Assembly (NCBI RefSeq): GCF_000002235.5
Contig: NW_022145607.1
Location: forward strand, 39,732,029-39,796,028
Source: Strongylocentrotus purpuratus
Lineage: Eukaryota > Echinodermata > Echinoidea > Camarodonta > Strongylocentrotidae
Direction: 5' to 3'
DNA: 64,000 nucleotides
Part shown: positions 1-8,175 of the stretch, piece after piece
Numbering within the stretch: the first letter of the stretch is position 1
Layout: each line of letters starts with the position of its first letter
Position numbers and translations under genes: made by a program
The notes under the pieces: model-generated
The model's database searches: none
What the model was told of the DNA's origin: nothing
What the model saw: only the letters and a program-made list of their open reading frames with translations

Positions 1-716
1 AATAAATAACTGCCGATGCAAGACAAATTTTAATCTGCATGCGGCCACCAGATAGAAAAAAGGCTGGCTCAATATATGGATCCTGGGCCTGAGGAAATGG
101 ACATTGCCTTGTAACATGACATTTCAAACAGATTACATTATTGCAATCTTAAATTTGATTACATAATTAAAATGTGGTGTATACTACTAAATAAATATTG
201 TACTTAAGACATGTTACCTGATTTTACTCCAATTAACAGTAACATATAGCATATGCCTATATGTTTCTTAGATACCACACGTTACAGAGGATCTATGATA
301 ATAATAATAGTGGCTCATGGTGCGCCATTGTACTCCCTCCTCAGATCAGATAATTATCTCTTTGTATCTGTATATCAGTCCTTCCCTTCTTTTCCCTCTT
401 ATCTGCTCTCAAACAGAACTTGGAATTAACAAGTATAGTCTTGTCTTATGCGATATGAAATGTGTTTTAAATATGTAGATATTGAATTCTTTTTACATTC
501 ATTGTCAACCTTAAATAAGGGCCCTTATGCTCTTTTGGGGGTTGCCTGCTACTGTACATGTACTTACCTGTTTATAGTATTTGACTATTCGATATGATGT
601 ATCTTATCTTTTTAAGATTCTCCTGTAATTTCTTATGTTTCCACCAGCTATTGCTTTTGTTTCTTTAGCTATATTTCCTGCTCCAAGCAAACTTTCCAGT
701 ATGGAAAAAAAAACAT
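1..716 (+). repeat. Left arm of a long diverged inverted repeat
   Basis: Read as reverse complement, this stretch matches 1583-2340 over nearly its whole length. Matching landmarks include AATAAATAACTGCCG at 1-15 against the region ending near 2340, the ATGACATTTCAA block near 116-127 against the TTGAAATGTCAT block near 2201, and AAATAAGGGCCCTTAT near 512 against 1813-1828. The TTTCTTTAGCTAT block near 661 matches the AAGAAACTC region near 1630. By eye the arms are roughly 75-85% identical with scattered small indels. The pairing is still good at base 1, so the arm probably continues to the left of the window. No coding sequence is visible. It could be one arm of a large foldback transposon, or two copies of an older dispersed repeat lying in opposite orientation. 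Confidence 0.8.
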
Positions 717-1582
717 TTTAAAGAACACTTGGATCACATTAGCCTCTATACAGGTACTTTGTTTGCCATCTAATGTTGCTGTTGTTTGTTATATTTTGGG
801 CATTCAGTCAAATTTGCCTATTTACGCCTAGTCTAGTTCTTTAGTCGTGTTGAGGTAGAGTCCTATTAATTCCTAGCTTGGAAACTCGGTGCGCCTGTGC
901 TTCGCTGGTCTACTGCTGGGGGATGTATCATCCCGCCCAACCCTGCTACGTCCAATCCAATGGGCTGACCAACATATTAACAGTATATCCCATTGATTTT
1001 TGTTTCAGCTAGTTCGGTTAGAATGTGACCTAGTTGTTTATACTCACACTCTGAAGTAGAGTTGCACATCTCTCACCTGGTATAATATGTTTCTATACTG
1101 GATGAAATATGAAGCAATGTAACACATTTCCGATATTAGACTCAAAATGGAGCAATATGACATTCCAACTGAGATTTACTAGCTCACCATCCGGAAGCAT
1201 TTTATAAGGTAGACATACATGAAAATAATGTGTGCAATGTTTGCTAAATTATGGCATTTACTCTCTTTCCTATCAACGTTCAGCATAATTGAATGATTTT
1301 TGCAGTCTTGCTATAAACCAATATACTAATCAAGTAGGCTCTTGAATAATGAGGGTTACAAGCTCGATTTGTTGAATTGTGTTTATATCATTCCACCAAA
1401 TTATTAGCATCTACAAAGAGTCTAAGGGCATATGCCTCAATTACAGAGAGGAAATGCTGTCATTAGTTACAAAACTGTTTTATGGTTGAACTTTGAAATT
1501 GATGGGAAGAAAGTATTCCTCATTTATTTACAATGCAACCTGATATATGACAGTGCTTCTTTTTCTTAGGCCTATGGCATGT
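717..1582. other. Loop between the inverted repeat arms; no gene seen
   Basis: This stretch of about 870 bp separates the two inverted arms. It is mostly AT-rich, with a more balanced patch at about 870-970 that contains a small perfect hairpin (stem GGGATG/CATCCC at 920-925 and 929-934). I see no open frame of useful length, no tRNA boxes and no transposase-like coding. If the whole 1-2340 structure is a mobile element, this loop shows no protein to move it, so it would be non-autonomous. Confidence 0.5.
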
Positions 1583-2340
1583 AAATGTTTTTCCTTACAA
1601 GTAACTTTGCTTAGAGCAGCCAATAGCTAAAGAAACTCAAACAATTGCTGGTCCCGTGTAGGGCATAAACGGTTATTCATTTCATTTCAATGGCATAAAA
1701 TATTACAGGAACATTTTTAAAGGACGAGACACATCACATGAAATAGTCGAATACCGGTACTATAAACAGATAAGTACATGTATTATGAAGTATACAGCAC
1801 CCAAAATAGAATAAGGGCCCTTATTTGAGGTTGACAATGAATGTAAAAAGTATTCAATATCTACTTACCGGTATTTAAAACACATCTTATATAACATACA
1901 TGTAACACAAGACTATACTTGTTAATTCCAATTTCTTTTTGAGTGCAGATAAGAGGGAAAAGAAGGAAAGGACTGATATAGAGATACAGAGCTAAATAAG
2001 GGATTACAAAAGATCCTCTGCAACTTGTGGTGTTTCTGAGAAACATATAGGCATACGCTATGTAACTGTTAGTTGTTAATTGTAGTAAAATGAGGTCACA
2101 TGTCTTGAGTAGAATTCTGATAGTCAACATATTCATTTAGTAGAATATACCATGTTTTAATTCTGTAATCAAATTTAGGATTGCAATAATGTAATCTGCT
2201 TGAAATGTCATGTTACAAGGCAAATTTAATCTACATTAATGTTCAATTCCTTAAGCCCAGAATCCACATTGAGCCACACCTTTTCCATCTGTTGGGCCCT
2301 ATTCAGAATAAAATTTGTCTTGCAGCGGCAGTTATTTACT
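1583..2340 (-). repeat. Right arm of the long inverted repeat
   Basis: This is the reverse-complement partner of 1-716, with good collinearity from AAATGTTTTT near 1583 to the GGCAGTTATTTACT end near 2340. Relative to the left arm it carries three extra roughly 6-bp pieces, each making or extending a palindrome: TACCGGTA at 1752-1759, TACCGGTA at 1866-1873 and TACATGTA at 1897-1904. The similarity is strong enough for one arm to have arisen from the other or from a common parent, but the divergence shows that the event is not recent. Short open frames crossing the arm have no recognisable product and are not annotated as genes. Confidence 0.8.
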
Positions 2341-2408
2341 CTGTGGAATGTGCCTTTTTATTTCATATTGTTTTCATTTAAACGTGTAGTATCACTGACG
2401 TTTGTCAG

Positions 2409-3205
2409 AAAATTTGTCATGGTAATTTCCTTAGTCTGTGCAATTAACCCGACCTTTCCAAATCGATTTCGAGTCGTACCTAAAGTAGGACTTTATATTA
2501 AACTTTGGTCAATGATACAAAAATGGGCCTTTGGCCACATTTTGGGGGCGTCTGGCAGGCCCTAAGAAGCGAAAAATGTGTCTGGCAGTGCATTGTAGCA
2601 TTCAACTATTAAGTTACAATTAGTTTCAAGTGGTTTCTCCTTCATTTGGGGCCCACTTTTTCAGTGTGTCTGTGGGCCCATTTGCAGGAGGAAATTTATC
2701 TGGCATGATGATTTCCGTAGTCTGTAAAATAAACCCGACCATTCAAAATTGGTTTTGAGTGGTACTTTGCAAATTTAATCTGGGTCAATGCTACATTATG
2801 GGCTTTTGGGCCATATTAAGGGGCGTCTGGTGGGCCCTTAGCAGCAGAAAATGTGGCATTCATGCATTTAGTTAACACTGGTTTCAAGTGGTATCTCGTT
2901 CGTTTGATCAAATGCATTTTTAGGGGGCCCCCTTTGGGGGCGTCTGGCGGGCCCTTTGCAGCAGAAATTTTGTCTGGCATGGGCCATTCAGTGCTCTGTG
3001 GCATTCATGCATTTAGTTCACACTGGTTCAAGTGGTACCTCGTTCGTTTGATCCCCTCTCAACTGGCCCCAGGGGCCACATGCAGCAGAGGGACACCGGC
3101 AGACGTCCACATTTGGATATCCTAGGTTTTTCCCCAAATGTTCCAATACTCAGATATTGGTACCTCGTTCGTTTGATCAAAGTGCTCTGGGCTGCCGGGC
3201 TTTTA
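2409..3205 (+). repeat. Degenerate repeat module, several partial copies
   Basis: Two diverged copies of a module of about 286 bp lie head to tail. TAGTCTGT plus AACCCGACC occurs at 2432 and again at 2718, and the GGGGGCGTCTGGC-like GC patch followed by GGCCC occurs near 2544, 2819 and 2937. A shorter part repeats at about 148-bp spacing: TGGCATTCATGCATTTAGTT occurs near 2855 and 2999, each followed by TCAAGTGGTA and CTCGTTCGTTTGATC. A last fragment, GGTACCTCGTTCGTTTG, lies near 3160. The region is richer in G and C than its surroundings and has many GGGCCC-type palindromes. Open frames on both strands here come from the repeat and do not look like a protein. Confidence 0.7.
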
Positions 3206-3580
3206 AAGATACTGTTTCTTTTGCAGCCAATTTATAATTAGCAGTGTCCTTAAATTCAAATTATGCACAAAAAAACCTGGTTATGCTAGACTTCACTGTC
3301 AGACACTATTGAGTGACTGAATGGCTTTTTTTTTTGGTTCTTCTTCTTTGGTAAACATACATAAAATGAGCTGTAAAGGGTACATGAGCATTTATCTACA
3401 TCAATAACCCACTTCTTGTAATGGCCAAAATTAAACTTATTGAATCTTTGCGCAGCATAAAACGTACGACCATACAGTTCAATGGTCTAAAAATCAGACT
3501 ATTACTTACTGGCTCTATAGCTATTAAGTCGATTTGACAACTAATAGTCGTTATTTTCCCACTTAAAGACATTTTCAGGC
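3196..3580 (+). repeat. Direct repeat, copy 1 (partner at 5325-5705)
   Basis: This copy matches 5325-5705 in the same orientation. Shared blocks are CTTTTGCAGCCAA, ATTATGCA, ACATAAAATGAGCTGTAA, TACATCAATAACCCACT, TTGTAATGGCCAAAATTAAA, AAACGTACGACCA and AATCAGACTATTA, ending in TTATTTTCCCAC. Copy 1 has an extra stretch (about 3283-3355, including a T run) that copy 2 lacks. Copy 2 has its own extra stretch after its GCAGCCAA block. The copies lie about 2.1 kb apart. They could be two insertions of one dispersed element or a local duplication. I see no terminal TG...CA or target duplication that would make them LTRs. Confidence 0.75.
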
Positions 3581-3598
3581 CCCCCCCCTTTTTTTTTA
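3580..3598 (+). repeat. C9T10 homopolymer pair
   Basis: Nine C residues (3580-3588) run directly into ten T residues (3589-3598). It is a simple polypyrimidine tract at the end of direct-repeat copy 1, without sign of function. Length may be uncertain if the sequence derives from error-prone reads. Confidence 0.9.
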
Positions 3599-4689
3599 GG
3601 GAAGTTCTAAATTCGTATTATCTTTCAAATGCTGTTAGAATTTAACTTTTTCATTTGTTTGGCCTGCAAATGGGACATAGTACCTTTAATATCCTGCGGA
3701 ATACTGCGTGTGAATCCTGTAGTGAATAACAGAGATAAAACAAAGAATGACTATTGTTTCAAAGTACACAAATTGTTCCTTTCACATAGTAAAAATAATT
3801 GAAACTATTTAAACCGAAAAATACATAAATACTTTCTACACTTTCATCTGTAATATGTTCTTTTCCCTTAGAATGCTTTCTTTGTAAAGCAAACTTAAGT
3901 AAATACATAACCTTCAAAGAGTATTTATCAAGTTTGAGACTAGAGTAAAGCAATTAGAAATATTGAGATTCATGTTCAAACTTCTTTAAAGCAAAGTAAT
4001 GAATATATTGTCGTCTTGTTTCTGAATCATAAATCTATCAGCAAATTATAAATCACATTACAATGATTCATTCTCTTTCCTAACTATTAAAACAAGTATC
4101 GCGATGTTACACCTAGAACGATTTAAACAAGGCTAATCGTAAGGCGAATCACTCAAATTTTGCCTTAAAATATCACTCCGCTTTATAATTTGTCAACTAT
4201 CATGAGACATTTCAGCATCTCTAACAATTTAGAAGCCCCCCCCCCCCCCCCAGGCAATGCAGTTCCAAAATAACCCAGGCCAAGACATAGCTAAGATGAG
4301 ATCACTACAACTAGCTAATCCCTTTGGATACCTTCAGAGCTCTCTCTAAGTCTTACCAGTCCAAGTCTTGATTTGAAACAATTATTTTGTCTAATTGATT
4401 TTGTCTTAAGGGGTGATGGTCCCTACTCCAAATTTCCTTTGTTATTATATCTTTTAACCCTTGCCTGCCTATCAGAAAACACATGGGTACCTTTTTATGT
4501 GTTTTGCTAAAGAAATCAGTTATTTACTGTTGGCTCATAGTTATGCCTAAAACAATTTTGCAGTCATGTCAGCAAACTTGTAAATGTGAGGATTGTTTGT
4601 TTGCTGTTGACTGCCAATGGCTTTTTACATCACTATCAGAAGCTTAATTAAAAAATGCTGTATTTTTTACCACTTGTGTTCACACGTAG
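3599..4689. other. AT-rich intergenic or intronic stretch; no gene seen
   Basis: About 1.1 kb of AT-rich DNA with stop codons in all frames and no long open frame. It includes a 16-base C run at 4236-4251. Just before 4690 there is a pyrimidine-rich stretch ending in CACACGTAG that could act as a splice acceptor for the possible exon beginning at 4690. If so, at least the last part of this stretch would be an intron. No upstream exon was recognised. Confidence 0.5.
4236..4251 (+). repeat. Poly(C) run of 16
   Basis: Sixteen consecutive C residues in AT-rich surroundings. A simple homopolymer tract, prone to length error and slippage. No other role is visible. Confidence 0.95.
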
Positions 4690-4920
4690 ACTACCATGAC
4701 AAGGCAAGCTACGCCATTTCCAGCTACTACAACCCAGTCCCCTGGATGCCTATACACACCCCTAAATTATCACACCAAGCCTGTTGCAAAGGGGAAGAAA
4801 GGGCGGGGTAAGAGGACCAATGCTACCTCATCAGGGAGGCAGATACAACAAGCGTTGTCAACCCCGCTGCTCTTCAGAGAACGGTCAGCACAAGAGAAGC
4901 TAGGGAAAGTGGGTGGTTGA
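4690..4920 (+). CDS. Possible terminal exon of an unrecognised gene
   Basis: An open frame follows a plausible splice acceptor: a T-rich tract, then AG at 4688-4689. It runs in phase 0 from 4690 to the TGA at 4918-4920, giving 76 codons. The first in-frame ATG is at 4696, which gives 74 residues. The peptide begins rich in Thr, Pro and Ser, then has a strongly basic patch (residues about 32-40 from the ATG, KGKKGRGKR) and a polar, charged tail ending KLGKVGG. Codon choice and composition look more protein-like than any other frame in the left 6 kb, since it is the only frame there not dominated by Phe, Leu, Ile and Tyr. I do not recognise a domain or family, there is no clear upstream exon, and no AATAAA lies close downstream. 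It could equally be a chance frame or a relic. A basic low-complexity tail of a nuclear protein would fit, but that is speculation. Confidence 0.25.
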   Translation, partial: TTMTRQATPFPATTTQSPGCLYTPLNYHTKPVAKGKKGRGKRTNATSSGRQIQQALSTPLLFRERSAQEKLGKVGG

Positions 4921-5324
4921 GGGGGATTTGTTTTGTTTAGTGCTCACTATCACCCCCTGCACACCATCACCCCTGCACAATGCATTTTTTGTGACGTAGG
5001 ATCCTCACAACACGGATTTGTTATATAACCAAATTCAATGTAGTTTGCTCAGTATTGTGTGCATCTGTAAAATAGCGCCTGTCTGGAATGCTCTCTAGGG
5101 AGTAAAAAATGTGCATACATTGCCTGCAGGCAAACCCAAATTCTGGGGCAGTAACATGTATGTAAATGTTTTAAGCACTACATGGTATAGTATTGTCAGA
5201 TGAATTTATTGCATGCCAATAGCTGATTGACTGAAAAGTGTTTTGCTTCCAAACCCTGCATAATTCATTTAATTTGCAAGAAGAACATTTGATTTTCATG
5301 AAATACTTAAAAATTATTTATTTT
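4921..5324. other. Non-coding stretch; no gene seen
   Basis: This would be a 3' untranslated or intergenic region if the preceding exon is real. It contains a short imperfect doublet (ATCACCCCCTGCACACC then ATCACCCCTGCACAATG, about 4948-4982). The rest is AT-rich sequence without a clear open frame, RNA gene or canonical AATAAA. Confidence 0.5.
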
Positions 5325-5705
5325 CTCTTTAAAGATATTATCTTCCTTTTGCAGCCAACTTCAATTCTGTAGAACTTTGCAGGAATTATGAATATGTCAT
5401 GTCTGTCTTACTTGTGAAATTTAAACATTAGCCATGTCCTAGTATTCATATTATGCAAGGAAACCCGTGTACATAAAATGAGCTGTAACAAGTACATGTA
5501 CATGAGCACTTTTCTACATCAATAACCCACTACTTGTAATGGCCAAAATTAAACTGATTGAATCTTTGTGCAGCACAAAACGTACGACCACTTGGTACAA
5601 CTACAAGGTTTCTGAAAATCAGACTATTATTTAGGTGATTACAATCACTTATGTCAAGTCGACAACTAATGGTCTTTATTTTCCCACGCAAAGCCATTCT
5701 CTGGG
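5325..5705 (+). repeat. Direct repeat, copy 2 (partner at 3196-3580)
   Basis: This is the same element as 3196-3580 in the same orientation, by eye about 75-80% identical across the shared blocks. In the segment after GAGCTGTAA, this copy has GTACATGTACATGAGC where copy 1 has only GTACATGAGC. It therefore carries a 6-bp extension that creates a TACATGTA palindrome (5493-5500). The two copies bracket the C run and the possible exon. No protein is encoded in either copy. Confidence 0.75.
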
Positions 5706-5842
5706 AACAAAGATTTGAAAGTGTTTTGTGTTCCCTGATGAATACCGAACCATTGTGACTTGGGCTGCCCCCTTGAAAATCCCGGGCATTTTCGTGAGGG
5801 GTCAACAAAGGTCATACAGGGTAGATTTCAATCGTGTCGATA

Positions 5843-6230
5843 TGCATATCAAATTACTCGTCTGGTCATGAGGATTCCAAATTCAACTATACAACTTTCA
5901 AAAGTAAAAGTGCTTACCTTGACCATGTACATTAAAAATGGTTGCCGTTTCGGTGACATACATCAAACAACTTCTTATCCATGGGTTTGAGGCAAATTTC
6001 AAGGTTATGGGCAACCGCTTTTGATTTTAAGAGTTGCTTAGTTGAATTTGTTATGTCAGAAAACATATTATTAAACACTTAAATTATTAGAATCGGACGA
6101 TGTTAATTGTGTAACTGAATTTCTAAACTGCATTGACCTTTTTTACCGTAGCGCCCTCATTTAAGGTCGGAGGTATAACAACCTATACATTTTTGGAATC
6201 CTTATGACCAGACGGGTAATTTGATATGCA
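5843..6230. mobile_element. Foldback or MITE-like element with 39-bp inverted ends
   Basis: The ends 5843-5881 and 6192-6230 are reverse complements with only two mismatches in 39 bp. They begin TGCATATCAAATTAC on the left and end GTAATTTGATATGCA on the right. The interior of about 310 bp has no coding capacity. Total size (388 bp), strong terminal inverted repeats and absence of a gene fit a non-autonomous DNA transposon or foldback element. I could not see a convincing target-site duplication: the bases just outside the ends differ, so either it has decayed or the structure is not a transposon. The right end lies about 46 bp from the first recognisable satellite sequence. Confidence 0.6.
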
Positions 6231-6276
6231 ATTTAATATGGTTCACTGTGTTGGTGAATTTGACCACCAGTTTTAA

Positions 6277-6469
6277 ACATTGCGCAATAAATACAGATGA
6301 AAAACATAAACCGATTGACGCTAACAGATAGAGGAGCTCAAGCGCAACATAATGATACCACTCAGGAGACCACAGCGTTCTTTTAAAGAAAGATATTTGC
6401 AAATGTAAAAAAAAGGCTTCAAATGACTCCTTCATTGCGCAATATTCACGCCATTTAATCGTTTTCACT
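6277..6469 (-). repeat. Reverse-oriented, diverged satellite unit (outermost)
   Basis: Read on the minus strand, this matches the 220-bp satellite: the ATTGCGCAAT palindrome, TCATCTGTATTTATTGCG, the CTCCTCTATC block, the GAGTGGTATCATTA block, and AAAGAACGCTGTGG followed by ATATCTTTCTTT. The part near 6404-6450 is more degraded than the rest but still aligns with the CATTTGAGG region of the unit. It is clearly more diverged than any unit inside the main array, as expected for an old unit stranded at the array edge. Confidence 0.8.
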
Positions 6470-6624
6470 ATTGCGCAATAAATAAGGATGAGAAAAATAA
6501 ACATATGTCGCGAACAGATAGAGGAGCTCGAGTGCAACATAATGAAACCACTCAGGAGTCCACAGCGTTCTTTTAAAGAAAGATTTTAGCAAATGTGATG
6601 AAAAACTAACAAATACGCCTCAAA
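6470..6624 (-). repeat. Reverse-oriented partial satellite unit
   Basis: This second minus-strand unit starts at the ATTGCGCAAT palindrome (6470-6479) and runs to the TTTGAGGCGTATTTG block, which is cut off at 6624. It lacks the stretch that normally links the GAGG block to the next palindrome. The last 33 bp (6592-6624) are the exact reverse complement of 6765-6797 in the first forward unit, so the two orientations face each other across a 140-bp spacer. Confidence 0.85.
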
Positions 6625-6764
6625 TTTGTTTTATTTATTTATTTCTATTCTTTTGACAAGGGTAGCCCATTCACCAACAAGTAGTTGTCTTCCATGGGGC
6701 CCTGAATGAACATATTTACATCGTTTATAACATTTATACAGAACAGTAACAAAAATAATACTCG
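6625..6764. other. Non-satellite spacer at the satellite orientation switch
   Basis: This 140-bp sequence is unrelated to the satellite. It starts with a (TTTA)-like run near 6630-6645, continues with a GC-richer patch containing CCATGGGGCCCTGAATG near 6693-6709, and ends AT-rich. The TTTA-type run followed by unique sequence recalls the tail of a SINE or LINE read in reverse, but I cannot assign a family. It sits exactly between 33-bp perfect inverted arms of satellite DNA. It therefore marks either an insertion or the junction of an inversion. Confidence 0.6.
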
Positions 6765-7690
6765 TTTGAGGCGTATTTGTTAGTTTTTCATCACATTAGC
6801 GTCATCGGTTTCTGGGTTTCATCTGTATTTATTGCGCAATGTATAAAGCTTGCAAAAACTGTCCAATTGCACAAAAAGAACCATTTGAGGGGTATTTGTT
6901 AGTTTTTCATCACATTTGCAAAATATCTTTCTTTAAAATAATAATGTGGACTCCTGAGTGGTATCATTAAGTTGCACTCGATCTCCTCTATAAGTTAGCG
7001 TCATCGGTTTGTGGTTTCCATCTGTATTAATTGCGCAATGTATGAAATGATTTATAGAGCTCTAAAACCTTGCAAAAACTGTCCAATTGCACAAAAAGAA
7101 CCAATAGAGGGGTATTTGTTAGTTTTTCATCACATTTGCAAAATATCTTTCTTTAAAAGAACGCTGTGGACTCCAGAGTGGTATCATTAAGTTGCACTCG
7201 ATCTCCTCTATCAGTTAGCGTCATCGGTTTCTGGTTTCCATCTGTATTAATTGCGCAATGTATAAAATGATTTATAGAGCTCTAAAACCTTGCAAAAACT
7301 GTCCAATTGCACAAAAAGAACCAATAGAGGGATATTTGTTAGTTTTTCATCACATTTGCAAAATATCTTTCTTTAAAAGAACAATGTGGACTCCTGAGTG
7401 GTATCATTAAGTTGCACTCGATCTCCTCTATCAGTTAGCGTCATCGGTTTGTGGTTTTCATCTGTATTTATTGCGCAATGTATAAAAGGATGTATAGAGA
7501 TGTAAAACCTTGCAAAAACTGTCCAATTGCACAAAAAGAACCATTTGAGGGGTATTTGTTAGTTTTTCATCACATTTGCAAAATATCTTTCTTTAAAAGA
7601 ACGCTGTGGACTCCTGAGTGGTATCATTAAGTTGCACTCGATCTCCTCTATCAGTTAGCGTCATCGGTTTGTGGTTTCCAACTGTATTTA
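6765..7690 (+). repeat. Diverged edge units of the array
   Basis: The first forward units differ from the bulk. The first is missing most of the segment between TCACATT and TAGCGTCATC (junction at 6797/6798), and the next lacks the CTCTAAAACC part and is about 20 bp short. The units with palindromes at 7030 and 7250 have ATTAATTGCG instead of ATTTATTGCG and TATGAAATG or TATAAAATG in place of TATAAAAGG. They read CCAATAGAGG where the bulk has CCATTTGAGG. The unit near 7690 has a broken palindrome (ATTGCGTAAT). Such edge decay is the usual pattern where homogenisation by exchange reaches terminal units less often. Confidence 0.8.
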
Positions 7691-8154
7691 TTGCGTAATG
7701 TATAAAAGGATGTATAGAGCTCTAAAACCTTGCAAAAACTGTCAGATTGCACAAAAAGAACCGTTTGAGGCGTATATGTTAGTTTTTATCACATTTGCAA
7801 AATATCTTTCTTTCAAAGAACACTGTGGACTCCTGAGTGGTATCATTTGGTTGCACTCGATCTCCTCTATAAGTTAGCGTCATCGGTTTCTGGTTTTCAC
7901 CTGTATTTATTGCGCAATGTATAAAAGGATTTATAGAGCTCTAAAACCTTGCAAAAACTGTCCAATTGCACAAAAAGAACCGTTTGAGGCGTATATGTTA
8001 GTTTTTCATCACATTTGCAAAATATATTTCTTTCAAAGAACACTGTGGACTCCTGAGTGGTATCATTAAGTTGCACTCAATCTCCTCTATAAGTTAGCGT
8101 CATCGGTTTGTGGTTTCCATCTGTATTTATTGCGCAATGTATAAAAGGATGTAT

Positions 8155-8175
8155 AGAGCTTGCAAAAACTGTCCA
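8155..8175 (+). repeat. Short-variant units lacking 9 bp (first clear example)
   Basis: In most units AGAGCT is followed by CTAAAACCT and then TGCAAAAAC. In a minority these 9 bases are missing, giving AGAGCTTGCAAAAAC. Examples start near 8155, 12533, 14935, 15804, 18204, 28078, 33778, 37285, 40130, 42756, 46470 and 61390. The deleted segment lies between CT dinucleotides, so slippage or microhomology deletion is likely. Several of these units (near 28064, 33769, 37267, 40113 and 61373) also have one or two extra A residues in the TATAAAAGG block, so the two changes travel together. A unit near 45601 has a different 7-bp deletion at the same place. Confidence 0.9.

Noticed and set aside
870..970. 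tRNA-derived SINE or tRNA gene in the GC-balanced patch of the loop
   Set aside because: No A-box/B-box pair or cloverleaf could be found, only a 6-bp hairpin at 920-934.
2239..2565. 108-residue plus-strand frame
   Set aside because: It crosses from the inverted-repeat arm into the degenerate repeat, is rich in Phe, Leu and Val as expected for AT-rich chance frames, and has no recognisable domain.
2853..3241. Overlapping frames on both strands with GASGGP-like words
   Set aside because: The shared words come from the repeated GGGGGCGTCTGGC module; the frames are short, overlap on both strands and share no family features.
4617..4811. 64-residue frame starting at 4617
   Set aside because: It reads through the pyrimidine tract and likely acceptor at 4688-4689 and overlaps the more protein-like frame of 4690-4920.
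3196..5705. LTR retrotransposon with the direct copies as LTRs
   Set aside because: No TG...CA ends, primer-binding site, polypurine tract, target duplication or retroelement coding is visible between the copies.
6202..6540. 112-residue minus-strand frame
   Set aside because: It spans the two reverse satellite units and the tip of the foldback element; its sequence is the same satellite translation seen in the forward array.
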